Counted from the first letter of the stretch, positions 45,275 to 54,245 are shown. The stretch is DNA of 64,000 nt from Rhizobium metallidurans (GCF_014196505.1 NZ_JACIDW010000013.1:62001-126000), one strand, 5' to 3'. Notes: generated from the sequence alone by a model not told the origin. Made by a program: numbers and translations.

Positions 45275-46192
45275 TCAAGCGGCCCGGCCCGTCTTCTGGC
45301 CGCGCCAGTAGGCGACCATCCCGGTGAAATTGTCTCTGAGCTGGCTGCGATAGGTCAGCCCCAGTTCGTCGCTGAGCTTGCGGCGGCCGATCGCCTCCAG
45401 CACCGCCTGGCGGATGTCCCAGCGCAGCATGCCGCGCATGTTCGAGCGGCGGTCGAACAGATATTTGGCGTAAAGCGCCCCGTTGCCGAAGGCATAGCCG
45501 CTCTGCAGCTTCTTCACGTCGCCGAGCTCGCGGCGCCCATGGAAATGCTTCACCGCGAAATCCGGAAGATATTCGACGCGGATGCCGGCATTGAAGGCGC
45601 GGTGCACGTAATCGGTATCCTCGCCCGAGCGAAAGGGAGAGCCGGCGCCAAAGCGGGTGTCGAACAGGCCGACCTTGTCGGTCAGGGCGCGGGGAAACGC
45701 CATGTTGGCGCCATGGATGAATCCGCCGGCATGCAGCTCGCTTGTCAGAACGGCGGGCTCCAGCTCGGGCTTGATCGTGACGGGCAGATCGCGTGCGTCG
45801 CCAAGCTCGATGCGGCCGCCGCGCATGACGATGTCGGTGTCGGCGGCAAACAGCGCGGCAATCACGGTGAAATAATCGGGAAACACTTCGCAGTCATCAT
45901 CCGTGAAGGCGATGATCCTGCCCTTGGCCGCAGCCAGCCCGCTATTGCGCGCAACAGAAAGGCCCGGCTTCGCTTCATGCACGAGATTGGTGCTGATCGG
46001 CGCGGCTCTTGCCCATTCGCTGACGATCGCGGAGGTGTTGTCGGTGGAGCCATTGTCGACGAAGACGAGTTCCAGGCTGAGATGGTCGGCCTGGCGTGCG
46101 GCATTCGAAACGGCTTCCAGGCAGTTCGTCAGTCCATAAGCCCGATTTCTCGATGAGATAATCAGGCTGATGTCCACGGGCTGAGGAGGCAT
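45275..46192 (-). CDS. Family 2 glycosyltransferase
   Basis: A 305-residue GT-A-fold transferase. The start of the catalytic domain (DISLIISSRNRAYGL), LVFVDNGSTDNT and the metal/nucleotide-sugar DxD region in AFTDDDCEVFPD are all visible. GSPFRSGEDTDYVHRA is the acceptor-side ED motif. The ATG at 46192 has AAGGGA upstream; the 38-residue longer form is Cys/Trp-rich and unconserved. It is the first gene of the polysaccharide cassette, under the AT-rich region at 46193-46798. Confidence 0.9.
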   Translation of the reverse strand: MPPQPVDISLIISSRNRAYGLTNCLEAVSNAARQADHLSLELVFVDNGSTDNTSAIVSEWARAAPISTNLVHEAKPGLSVARNSGLAAAKGRIIAFTDDDCEVFPDYFTVIAALFAADTDIVMRGGRIELGDARDLPVTIKPELEPAVLTSELHAGGFIHGANMAFPRALTDKVGLFDTRFGAGSPFRSGEDTDYVHRAFNAGIRVEYLPDFAVKHFHGRRELGDVKKLQSGYAFGNGALYAKYLFDRRSNMRGMLRWDIRQAVLEAIGRRKLSDELGLTYRSQLRDNFTGMVAYWRGQKTGRAA

Positions 46193-46798
46193 TCGGGTTC
46201 CCTTCTGCAGTCGATGTCGAGGGAAGGGTAGGGCGCTCCCACAGCCTCGGCAAGAAACATTTTGCGTTGCAGCAAACCAATACAGTTTGCCGAAAAACCA
46301 AAACAATGTGGTGATTTCTTGCCGGTATATTATTAATCGCGGGAGGTTGATATTAACCGGATATTATTTCGACAAACGGGAACGGTAATTGTAATAATTC
46401 GTGTTTGTTTAATATTAGGTAAGTCGTAATTCTGTTTACTTTCTTTCATTGATCGCGATTGTTCTATTTATACCGTGTTATGAAATAGATGAATATATGA
46501 AAGAGTGCATTGGTTTCTTGATCGTGATTTTGTCCGTCGTATCATGCTTCTTCGCATTGGCGAAATGGGGTGGAAGCAAATGAGAAGTGTTCTCGGCGGA
46601 CCAATATCGATCAAGAAAACCGGCGAAATTGAAAGATAAACGCAAGAAAAGGCCCGTCGCAGGACTTGAGGGAATGCGACGGCCCCGAGTAAAATTTCAA
46701 TAATGCGACCAGCGGGTGTGTCTCTGAAGGCGGTGGATCAACCGGTAATGACCGACCCACACGGCGCAGGCAACGACACGGTTGCGCCCGCTGGTGCA
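46193..46798. promoter_or_regulatory. AT-rich regulatory region upstream of the polysaccharide cassette
   Basis: About 600 bases, clearly more AT-rich than the rest of the window from about 46290 to 46580. It has a direct repeat GATATTA (46349-46355) repeated at 46360-46366, 11 bases apart, plus several TAATATT/TTAATATT stretches. In rhizobia, AT-rich promoters of exopolysaccharide genes are targets of MucR/Ros-type zinc-finger repressors; that link is an inference here. A possible 28-residue peptide frame lies inside. Confidence 0.5.
46497..46583 (+). CDS. Candidate 28-residue membrane peptide
   Basis: A tiny plus-strand frame in the AT-rich region encodes MKECIGFLIVILSVVSCFFA followed by LAKWGGSK: one hydrophobic helix with a basic C-terminal end. 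The start has only a weak purine stretch (GATGAA) upstream. Size and shape recall accessory peptides of membrane complexes such as KdpF, but no kdp gene is nearby. Codon usage is AT-richer than its neighbours, which weakens the case. Confidence 0.35.
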   Translation: MKECIGFLIVILSVVSCFFALAKWGGSK

Positions 46799-48352
46799 CT
46801 ATTCGTCATTGGTCAGCCACTTCTGGATAACAGGAATATCGGCGTCTCCAAGCAAGTGCCCTGTGGGGATGACTGTCGAATCGACGGTTGCGCCGGAAGC
46901 CTTCAGCCGTGTCTCGAGGTCGCTTGCATATTTGCCATAGGCATCCGTCTTGCCGCTGATAACGAGCAGATCGGTTCCCTTCAGGTCAGCGCGCGGATAT
47001 TCGCTCAGAACCGGCATGGAACGGAGCAGAACCGCTTTGTGAACCAGGTTGGGGTGCAGGTAGAGAAGCGAGTTCAACAGATTGGCGCCGTTGGAATAGC
47101 CGACATAGACAAGCTTCTTCGGATCGAGCCCATAGGATTTGACCGCCCCCTCGATAAAGGCGGCGAAAGCCTCGGCCTCGTTCTTGATATCCTGCTGATC
47201 GAAAGAAAACGGCGTGATGCGCTTGTACCAGCGCGGAATGCCTTCCTCTGTCGCCCGCCCGCGCACGCCGAGCAGCGTCGCGCGCGGCGCCACTTTGTTC
47301 AGGAGCGGCATCAGCGTCGTCTCGTTGCCCCCAGAGCCGTGCAGCAGCACGAAAACGGTGCCATCGGGGTTCGGCGGCGTATAGAAGCGGTGCACGAAGG
47401 GCAGATCGCGATAGTTGACCCTGGGTTCGCCGGGCATCGAGAACTGTGGCAGAACCACTTTCAGGTCCTTCAGATCGGTGATCGGGTCCTTGGGGAGGAA
47501 CAGCTTTTGGCCAAGCGTCGCCGGCGGCTCGTTCACCGTCATGCCGGGCTTGTCCGTCGCCAGCTCAATCAGCGTGCCGCCCGGTTCGCGCACATAGAGC
47601 GAACGGAAATACTTGCGGTCGTGCACGTTGACCTCGGAGGAGCCCTCCTTCTTCAGCGCGTCATGCGTCTTCGACAGCGCCGCGTCATCGCTGGCGCGGA
47701 AGGCGACATGGTCGAATGTGCCCGTCCCCGGCGCGCCGGACCAGAAGCCCTTGGCGTTTCTGATATCGACGATGTCGCCGGATTGCGAGACCAGCCGGTC
47801 GATGTTGCCCCGGTTCTCCTGGAAGCGGTAGCCGAAATGGTTTTCCACGAAGGCGCGGCTCTTCTCCGGCTCCTCGGTCAGCATGGTCGTGCCGCGCACG
47901 CGCTGCACGGCATGCTCGGCGGGAACATCCGCGCCGTGCCACGGCGCCGGTGATGTCACCGTCGGGGCGCCGGCGAGCTTGACGATGATATTGTCGGGGT
48001 CCTTCAGGCGCAGCACCGGCTCGCCGAATTCGTCCGCCGGTCCCTCGGCGCGGATGCCGTAGCTCATCGCCCGCGTCAGCCAGTAACCGATGCTCGAAGG
48101 GTTGATCGCCAACGCCAGTTCGCTGAGCTGGCCGAAGCCGGCGCGGCCGGGCGCGCCATCCTCCCACACGAGAAACGTCACGAGCGACCCGGGCGTCCCC
48201 ACGGCGTCACCGTAGAAGAGGTGCAGCTGCGTCGCGTCTTCGAAACCGGCCGTCTGCTTGACCAGTCGCATGCCGAGAAAACCGGCATAGAAATCGACGT
48301 TCGCCTGCACCTTTCTGGTGAGAAGCGTGATGTGGTGGATGCCTGAGGTCAT
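46799..48352 (-). CDS. Ring-cleaving dioxygenase (VOC)-alpha/beta hydrolase fusion, MhqO/MhqD-like
   Basis: A 517-residue two-enzyme fusion. Residues about 1-275 hold two VOC modules of a type I extradiol dioxygenase: the metal ligands expected for the fold are His7 (GIHHITLL), His215 (TFDHVAFR) and Glu263 (GTLIELATD). Residues about 325-517 are a phospholipase/carboxylesterase-type alpha/beta hydrolase with VFVLLHGSGG, nucleophile Ser420 (YVGYSNGAN), Asp470 (SGKTDAYG) and His499 (PTGHLLGD). The pair corresponds to MhqO and MhqD of Bacillus, which act against quinones and electrophiles. The start MTSGIHH at 48352 is chosen because the family begins there; upstream frame residues up to 48478 would overlap the preceding kinase gene. 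No regulator of the MhqR type is adjacent. Confidence 0.9.
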   Translation of the reverse strand: MTSGIHHITLLTRKVQANVDFYAGFLGMRLVKQTAGFEDATQLHLFYGDAVGTPGSLVTFLVWEDGAPGRAGFGQLSELALAINPSSIGYWLTRAMSYGIRAEGPADEFGEPVLRLKDPDNIIVKLAGAPTVTSPAPWHGADVPAEHAVQRVRGTTMLTEEPEKSRAFVENHFGYRFQENRGNIDRLVSQSGDIVDIRNAKGFWSGAPGTGTFDHVAFRASDDAALSKTHDALKKEGSSEVNVHDRKYFRSLYVREPGGTLIELATDKPGMTVNEPPATLGQKLFLPKDPITDLKDLKVVLPQFSMPGEPRVNYRDLPFVHRFYTPPNPDGTVFVLLHGSGGNETTLMPLLNKVAPRATLLGVRGRATEEGIPRWYKRITPFSFDQQDIKNEAEAFAAFIEGAVKSYGLDPKKLVYVGYSNGANLLNSLLYLHPNLVHKAVLLRSMPVLSEYPRADLKGTDLLVISGKTDAYGKYASDLETRLKASGATVDSTVIPTGHLLGDADIPVIQKWLTNDE

Positions 48353-48414
48353 TGACGAGAGCCCGGATTGCATTGGGGACAGGAGGAGCGCGGAGATGAA
48401 GGTGATGATAACGG

Positions 48415-50028
48415 TCATATCGTTGCGTGTGTTTGGTGCCTTGTTTGCTCTGCATAAAGAATTAGGGCATCTCCGCAAGGCTGCAAATCCAAAGTCCGCA
48501 CATCCCGCAGCGCGAGTTCCAGCTGCTGCCGCGTTGGCGGCTTGACCATGTAGGCCTGCGCGCCAAGCGCCTTGGCACGCTCCATATCATCCTCATCGCT
48601 TGATGTGCTGAGGATGAAGGCCGGTATCCCGCTCAAGCCTTCATCGCGCGAAAGCGCCTCCAGAACCTCGAATCCGTCCATGATCGGCATGTTGATATCG
48701 AGCAGGATGAGGTCGATCAAAGGATCGTGACCACCGGCCGATCGCTCTTCGAGAAGCTGCATCGCCTCGCGGCCGTTCGAGGCGACATGCAGGTTGAACG
48801 TCACTTTTTCCCGCTTCATCAGCTTGATCTTCAGAAGCTGCACGTCGGCCGGACTGTCCTCGACCAGCAACACCTCGGCCACGCGGCCGATCCTCTCGGC
48901 TCGTTGCCCGGCCTGCTGCGGGCTTGCCGCGCCGGCGGGCGCCTTGTCGGTCTCCGGCAGTGCCAGCGGCAGCTCCACGATGAAGGTCGTGCCGCCCCCC
49001 TCCGCGTCCTCGCACCAGATCGCGCCCGCATGCAGCTGGGCGATCCGCCGGCAGATCGCAAGCCCGAGCCCGGTGCCTTCGATACCGCGGCCAACGAGCC
49101 GCTTGAAGGGTTGGAAGATCAGCTCGCGATGATCGCGCGCGATGCCGGGCCCGTTGTCGGCGATGGCGATCCGGCAGAGCGCATCTTCGCCTTGCGCCGA
49201 AATCCGCACGCGCGGCTCCTCGGTCTCGCAATATTTGATGGCGTTGGAGATGATGTTCTGCAGCATCTGCACCAGAAGCGTCCCGTCGCCCATCACCTCG
49301 GGCAGCGGGCCACGCTCGATCGCCGCGCCGCGGCTGCTGATCTGTTCGCGCAGATTGCGCTCCACCTGATCGACGATCGCCGACAGCGATACCGGCTTCA
49401 CCTCCAGATCGCCGGAAGCCTTGAGCTTCGAGAAGCCAGATACCTTGACGATCAGCTCCTCCATGTGGTCGGCGGCGCTGAGCACGTAGCCGAGCAGGTC
49501 GTGATCGTCATGCGCGAGCGATGGCGAGGCCTGTAGCAGCCTGCTGAACGACTTGATCGTCCTCAGCGGTTCCTTCAGGTCATGAGCCATGGCGCGGGTG
49601 AAGATTTCGAGCGATTGCTGCTTTTGTTCGAGCCTTGCGGCGAGATCGCCATGCATGATGGCGCTCTGGATGCAGCGGTGCAGCGTCTCCGGCGAAAGCG
49701 TGTCCTTGGTGAGGTAGTCCCGCGCGCCACCCTTCATCACCTCGACGGCGATCGTCTCGCTTCCCTGGCCCGTCAGCATGATCACGTTGGCGGAGGGATC
49801 GAGCTTCAATATTTCCTCGAGCACGCCAACGCCGTCGCGGCCCGGCAGCGAGTAGTCGAGCAACACGCAATCCGGCCGCTTCCGTGCGTTGAGCGCTATG
49901 CCCTCGTCACCGTTTTCCGCTTCGAAAACCACATAGCTCGCGCCCGGTACGCGTGCCAGCATCCGCCGGTAGACCTCCCGGTCGTCCATGTTGTCGTCGA
50001 TAACAAGTACCGCGCTGCCGTCGGGCAT
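48415..50028 (-). CDS. Receiver-kinase-receiver hybrid (REC-HisKA-HATPase-REC)
   Basis: A 537-residue soluble signalling protein. The first receiver (1-120) has acidic residues DDN, Asp58 in VLLDYSLPGRDG and Lys in YLTKDT. HisKA follows with His149 (AMAHDLKEPLRT), then HATPase_c with ISNAIKY, DNGPGIARD and GTGLGLAICR. A C-terminal receiver has LLLVEDS-type acidic residues, LILLDINMPIMDG and MVKPPT. The upstream receiver can accept phosphate and the downstream one relay it. It begins four bases after the single-receiver gene and ends a three-gene unit with the membrane kinase. The same gene order occurs at 8.8-11.8 kb. Confidence 0.92.
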   Translation of the reverse strand: MPDGSAVLVIDDNMDDREVYRRMLARVPGASYVVFEAENGDEGIALNARKRPDCVLLDYSLPGRDGVGVLEEILKLDPSANVIMLTGQGSETIAVEVMKGGARDYLTKDTLSPETLHRCIQSAIMHGDLAARLEQKQQSLEIFTRAMAHDLKEPLRTIKSFSRLLQASPSLAHDDHDLLGYVLSAADHMEELIVKVSGFSKLKASGDLEVKPVSLSAIVDQVERNLREQISSRGAAIERGPLPEVMGDGTLLVQMLQNIISNAIKYCETEEPRVRISAQGEDALCRIAIADNGPGIARDHRELIFQPFKRLVGRGIEGTGLGLAICRRIAQLHAGAIWCEDAEGGGTTFIVELPLALPETDKAPAGAASPQQAGQRAERIGRVAEVLLVEDSPADVQLLKIKLMKREKVTFNLHVASNGREAMQLLEERSAGGHDPLIDLILLDINMPIMDGFEVLEALSRDEGLSGIPAFILSTSSDEDDMERAKALGAQAYMVKPPTRQQLELALRDVRTLDLQPCGDALILYAEQTRHQTHATI

Positions 50029-50032
50029 GACA

Positions 50033-50458
50033 TTACCCTTCCAGAGGCAGTATGGCGATCTCGAACCAGTATTCCTTCAGCCGCTGGATCGCCGCGAACA
50101 GACCGTCGAGATCGACTGGCTTCTGCACATAGGTATTGGCGCCGAGCGCGTAGCAGCCCTCGATATCGCGCTCGTCGTCAGACGTGGTGAGGATCACCAC
50201 CGGGATTTTCCGCCAGGCCGGGTTGGACTTGATCGCCTCCAGCGTCTTGCGGCCATCGAGCCCCGGCATGTTGAGGTCGAGCAGAATGAGGCCCGGGCGC
50301 GTCTCCATCGTGGCCAGCAGATCCAGCGCCTGCTGGCCCGATGGCGCCCATTGCACCGGGTTCTTGAGCTTGGCGCGCTTGAAGGCGCGGATCGTCGCTT
50401 CGTAGTCGTCCTCGCTGTCCTCTACGATCAGGATCGGCTGTGATTCACGGTGCTGCAT
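50033..50458 (-). CDS. Single-domain response regulator (Rcp1-like)
   Basis: A 141-residue receiver. The acidic patch is VEDSEDD, the phospho-acceptor is Asp61 in LILLDLNMPGLDG, Thr is in LTTSDD and Lys in YVQKPVDLDG. The start at 50458 overlaps the end of the membrane kinase by 14 bases and has GAGGGGC upstream, so it is coupled to that kinase. Very similar in layout to the receiver at 9845-10282, including the ALGANTYVQKPVD ending that matches LGANVYITKPVD there. Confidence 0.93.
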   Translation of the reverse strand: MQHRESQPILIVEDSEDDYEATIRAFKRAKLKNPVQWAPSGQQALDLLATMETRPGLILLDLNMPGLDGRKTLEAIKSNPAWRKIPVVILTTSDDERDIEGCYALGANTYVQKPVDLDGLFAAIQRLKEYWFEIAILPLEG

Positions 50459-52592
50459 GATGCCCCTCGCGCTTGTGACCCAATGTAAAATAGAAGGTTG
50501 TGCCCTGGCCAACCTCTGACTCCAGCCAGACGTCGCCCTCGTGACGGCCGATGATCTTGCGCACGAAGGTCAGTCCCGCGCCGGTGCCGTCGTCCGATTC
50601 CTGCGTCTTTTCCAGCCGCTTGAAGATGCGGAAGATATCCTCGTGAAACTCGCGCGGAATGCCCTTGCCGTTGTCGCGCACGAAATAGACGTCACTGGCC
50701 AGGCGACCATCTTCGCCGGCGAACGCGGCGACGTGACCGACGGTCACGACCGGCTCGGCCTTGTCGTTGTACTTCACCGCATTGGTGATCAGGTTGCGGT
50801 AGACCTCCGTCAGCCGCAGCGAATCGCAGACGACCTCGGGAAGCGCGCCGTCGATGACAACCTTCGCCCGCCGCTCTTCCAGATAGAGCTCCATGGTCGC
50901 GACCACGTCCTTGACGACGGCATGAACATCGGTGCGCTTGACCGCCAGCTGCTGCCGGCCGATCCGCGAGAAGTAGAGAAGGTCGTTGACCAGCTTCTCC
51001 ATGCGCTGGCTGAGCCGGACGATGCGGTTGAGGCGCCGCACGCCGTCCTCATCGAGCACGGTCTCGTAATCCTCCAGCAGGAAGCGGGAATGATTGTGCA
51101 TCCCCCGCAACGGTTCCTTGAGGTCATGCGAGGCGATGTAGGCGAACTCGTCGAGATCGGAATTGCTGCGCTCCAGGTCGTCGGTATAGGCCTGGAGCTG
51201 GCGAAACATCGTCCGCAGCTGTTCTTCCTGCTGCACCCGCAGGCTGATATCCCTGAGAATGGCGACGAAGGTGACCGTCGTCCCGGTCCTGAAGGCGCTC
51301 AGCGAGACATCAAGCGGGAATGTCTCTCCGTTGCGCCTGATGCCGGAGATGGTCCCGGTTGTCCCGGTCCCGCCTTCCTCGCTCAAGAGCAGCGACCGCC
51401 GGAAATAGTCGTCGAGCCCCGCGTGATAGGTCTCCGGCAGCAACATGTGCACGCTCTGGCCGATCGCTTCCTTCGATGTCTGGCCGAACATCTCTTCCGC
51501 CGCCGGATTGAACAGCGAGATCTTGCCCTGCGGGTCCATGGCGACGATCGCGTTCGGCGTGTTGCGCGTCACGGCATCGAAACGGATGCGCTCGGCATCG
51601 AGGCTATCGCTCTTGCGCTGGAAGAAGAACACGAAGGTCGCCACCAGCCAGAGCATGGCGACGGTGATGGCGCGGTTCGTCGCCTCATAACCATAGCTCC
51701 CGCCATGTCGATCGACGGCGAGAAAGCCGAGCAGGATCAGGATGGAGCAGACGAATGCCAGGTTGAACGGCGCGGTACGGCTGCTGAACCACAGCGAGGT
51801 GAGGATCAGCGGCACATAGATCATGCCGTTGACGACGCCGAGCGGGGTGTAGAGATCGATCATCAGCCCCACGAAGCAGATCGCGCCGGGGAGCCAGACG
51901 GGCATGCCGCCATAATGGTCCGGCTGCAGCCACCAGGACCGCACCAGCATCGCCGAGCCGAGCAGTGTCACGCCGGCGGCGGTATGCACCGCCATGCCGA
52001 TATTCGACCCCCAGCGATAGATATGTTCGGTCTGCATGGCGTATCCGGCAAGCGCCGAGATGCCGAGGCCGATCACCACATAGCCGATCAACTCCTGGAA
52101 CAGCCTCGCCTTGCCCTTCCGGTCCGGTGGTGTCAGTGCCAGCGAGAGGTTGGAGAAGAACATGATCACGGCCGTATTCAGCGCCATGCCGCCGCCGACG
52201 CGGCCAAAAAATGCCGGATCGACGAAGATGCCGGCCAGGAAGCGCTCCATGATCTGCGGCTGGTGCCCGACGAAGGTCAGTTCGATCAGCCGTATGCCGC
52301 TCATCGCCGCGCCGAGCGAAAACAGGAGGAAAGCGGCGAGCCGCGCGCTGGCGCCGTTGTAAACGGAGATGACGAGCGCAATCCCGGCGAGACAGAAGCA
52401 GATCGCCGTGTTGATCGCCATCGCCGGCGCGCCGGGTATCAGGAAGAGAACCGGCTCGATCTGCCGCACCCAGGCGAACAGGATCGTCACGCCGAGCAGG
52501 AGCATGAGCAGGCCGAGCACGATCGTGGTCAAGCGGTGTCGTTCCTGGCGCCAGGGCGTACTCGTCCTTCGACCGATGATCGGTTTCACCAC
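50445..52592 (-). CDS. Membrane PAS-domain sensor histidine kinase
   Basis: A 715-residue sensor kinase. The N-terminal 300 residues contain about eight to ten hydrophobic helices (first TTIVLGLLMLLLGVTILFAW) of a MASE-like multi-helix sensor. A PAS domain (about 345-465; NAIVAMDPQGKISLFNPAAE) with PAC tail follows, then HisKA with His489 in IASHDLKEPLRGM and HATPase_c with ITNAVKYN and DNGKGIPRE. It heads the three-gene unit and overlaps the receiver gene. The PAS and multi-helix domain suggest light, redox or membrane-borne cues; the ligand is not identifiable. Confidence 0.9.
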   Translation of the reverse strand: MVKPIIGRRTSTPWRQERHRLTTIVLGLLMLLLGVTILFAWVRQIEPVLFLIPGAPAMAINTAICFCLAGIALVISVYNGASARLAAFLLFSLGAAMSGIRLIELTFVGHQPQIMERFLAGIFVDPAFFGRVGGGMALNTAVIMFFSNLSLALTPPDRKGKARLFQELIGYVVIGLGISALAGYAMQTEHIYRWGSNIGMAVHTAAGVTLLGSAMLVRSWWLQPDHYGGMPVWLPGAICFVGLMIDLYTPLGVVNGMIYVPLILTSLWFSSRTAPFNLAFVCSILILLGFLAVDRHGGSYGYEATNRAITVAMLWLVATFVFFFQRKSDSLDAERIRFDAVTRNTPNAIVAMDPQGKISLFNPAAEEMFGQTSKEAIGQSVHMLLPETYHAGLDDYFRRSLLLSEEGGTGTTGTISGIRRNGETFPLDVSLSAFRTGTTVTFVAILRDISLRVQQEEQLRTMFRQLQAYTDDLERSNSDLDEFAYIASHDLKEPLRGMHNHSRFLLEDYETVLDEDGVRRLNRIVRLSQRMEKLVNDLLYFSRIGRQQLAVKRTDVHAVVKDVVATMELYLEERRAKVVIDGALPEVVCDSLRLTEVYRNLITNAVKYNDKAEPVVTVGHVAAFAGEDGRLASDVYFVRDNGKGIPREFHEDIFRIFKRLEKTQESDDGTGAGLTFVRKIIGRHEGDVWLESEVGQGTTFYFTLGHKREGHHAAP

Positions 52593-52754
52593 GCGTTGCT
52601 CTCCCGTCCGCGGGGTTACTATTTCCAGAATTGAAAATTATTCAATATACATCCGCCGCGATAGTTGCCGCACCGTGGTGCGCGGCAATATGCTGGACCC
52701 GTATGCTTTGCCTTGTCGTCGAACGGCACACCGGGGCGAGAGCAGGAGGTGGCG

Positions 52755-53156
52755 ATGCCGGCGGTATATTATGTGGACGACAGCCGCGACGACCTGTTCT
52801 ACGCGCAATATGTCTGTCGCGGAGCGCGCGACGACATCGACCTTTCCTGCTTTGCGACCAGCGATGCCGCCTTCGACGCGCTCCATGCTGCCGTGGCGGA
52901 GGGTCTGGCGCTGCCCGCGCTGCTGATCGTCGATCTCTACATGCCTCTCGACAGCGGCATTGGCCTGATCACCCGTTTGCGCGCCGACCGGCGGTTCTCG
53001 TCCATGCGAATCGCCGTGTGTTCGGGGTCGGACGCCACGGCGGATCGGGAGCGGGCATTGGCGTGCGGCGCGGATCTATACGTCGAGAAACCGGTCGATC
53101 TCAACGTACTCATGGATATCCGGCCTTCGTCCATCGAAGACAGCAGACTTTATTAG
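52755..53156 (+). CDS. Single-domain response regulator
   Basis: A 133-residue receiver-only protein divergent from the membrane kinase. The acidic residues are DDSRDD, phospho-acceptor Asp60 in LIVDLYMPLDSG, Ser in CSGSD and Lys in YVEKPVDLN. An AGGAGGTG ribosome site fixes the ATG at 52755. The YVEKPVD ending resembles the two Rcp1-like receivers in this window. It may serve the divergent kinase unit (gap 162 bases). Confidence 0.9.
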   Translation: MPAVYYVDDSRDDLFYAQYVCRGARDDIDLSCFATSDAAFDALHAAVAEGLALPALLIVDLYMPLDSGIGLITRLRADRRFSSMRIAVCSGSDATADRERALACGADLYVEKPVDLNVLMDIRPSSIEDSRLY

Positions 53157-53540
53157 GTATTTATGACGCAATGGTTGCAAGTCTGATTGACACGACTTTG
53201 GCTACATTTCACACTATACGCATAGATCAGTGTGAGACGATGCCGGGGAGGGCCGTTTGACTTGGTTGGCCAGAACAACCTCGGAAAACCTGTGACTGAA
53301 TTCTGCCGTCTCGCTGACGCGCGAAACGCGCAGCGTATGGCGTAGAAAAGGGCGAATACCGAGGTGTCGGGCTAAAACGGGGGCGCATGCCGATTTTGTG
53401 ATCGACCTCAAATGCCGGTTCCCTCGAAAGCCCACACTCGGTTGTTAACTGTACCAGTCTGGCGCGTGTCTCCAGAGTTCAGGGGATGCTGCTGAGACTG
53501 GTCGCGAAGGCAGGCTGGAGGCAAGAGGCAGGAATGCGGA
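53157..53540. other. Intergenic region upstream of the LuxR-type gene
   Basis: 384 bases with no convincing gene. An 8-bp inverted repeat ACCAGTCT (53453-53460) and AGACTGGT (53495-53502), 34 bases apart, lies just before the LuxR gene and could fold the leader or mark a binding site. It is too widely spaced for a lux box. Confidence 0.35.
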
Positions 53541-54245
53541 ATGAGTAGCGCGATGGCACTTCCATTTCACGCTGGCCCGGAACTGGGGCGGGCGATCAAC
53601 CGCACGGATTTCTTTCGGCTTCTGAAGGCGGCCGCGCATCACTACGCCTTCGACAGCTTCGCGCTCGCCCGCATCTCCGAGGCGTCGCAGCCCTTCGGCG
53701 CCCGCGATATCATCATCACCAATGTCGCCGAACGCCAGACCGGCTTCTTTGTCTACGCCATGGCCCGTGCGCTCGGCTTCATCAAGTCCAAGGCCGCGCA
53801 GTTCCTGGCGACCCCGGTGAGCGGCAGGGCCAACAATCTGGAGGGCTATCCGCCCGATCTGGTTCTCAACGAGTTCGACACCAACAGTTTTCTGCTCATC
53901 CCGCTTTTCACGCCCGAGGGCCGGCGCTACTGCGTCGCCTTCAGCGGCAAGCGCCAGCAGCCGGACCAGGGCGAGGTCGCCGATATCCTGCTCGACACGA
54001 TGCGGATATTCGACAAGTTCTACGAGGAAATACTGGTCAACGAAATGTCCGGGCGTTTGACCCAACGGGAGAGTGAAGTGGTTCGCTGGACCAGTGAAGG
54101 CAAGACATCGGCGGAGATCGCCATCATCCTCGGCCTGTCTGAGCACACCGTCAATTCGCATATCGCGGCGTCGGTCAGGAAGCTCGGTGCGGTTAATCGC
54201 GTGCATATGGTCGCGATGGCATTGCGCATGGGGCTCGTTTCGTGA
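53541..54245 (+). CDS. LuxR-family transcriptional regulator
   Basis: A 234-residue regulator. The N-terminal part (about 15-160) has the size of an autoinducer-binding-like domain (FFRLLKAAAHHYAFDSFALA onward), and the C-terminal HTH is clear: LTQRESEVVRWTSEGKTSAE with LGLSEHTVNSHI near residues 170-215. The acyl-homoserine-lactone contacts (Trp, Tyr, Asp of TraR/LasR) are not obviously kept, and no LuxI synthase is present, so it is a LuxR 'solo' that may sense something else. The stop overlaps the GTG start of the receiver gene by four bases (GTGA), so the two are translationally coupled. Confidence 0.88.
   Translation: MSSAMALPFHAGPELGRAINRTDFFRLLKAAAHHYAFDSFALARISEASQPFGARDIIITNVAERQTGFFVYAMARALGFIKSKAAQFLATPVSGRANNLEGYPPDLVLNEFDTNSFLLIPLFTPEGRRYCVAFSGKRQQPDQGEVADILLDTMRIFDKFYEEILVNEMSGRLTQRESEVVRWTSEGKTSAEIAIILGLSEHTVNSHIAASVRKLGAVNRVHMVAMALRMGLVS

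Noticed and set aside
50541..52634. 697-residue open frame opposite the membrane PAS kinase
   Set aside because: Same reason: low-complexity His/Gln/Asp/Arg composition and no recognisable domain.
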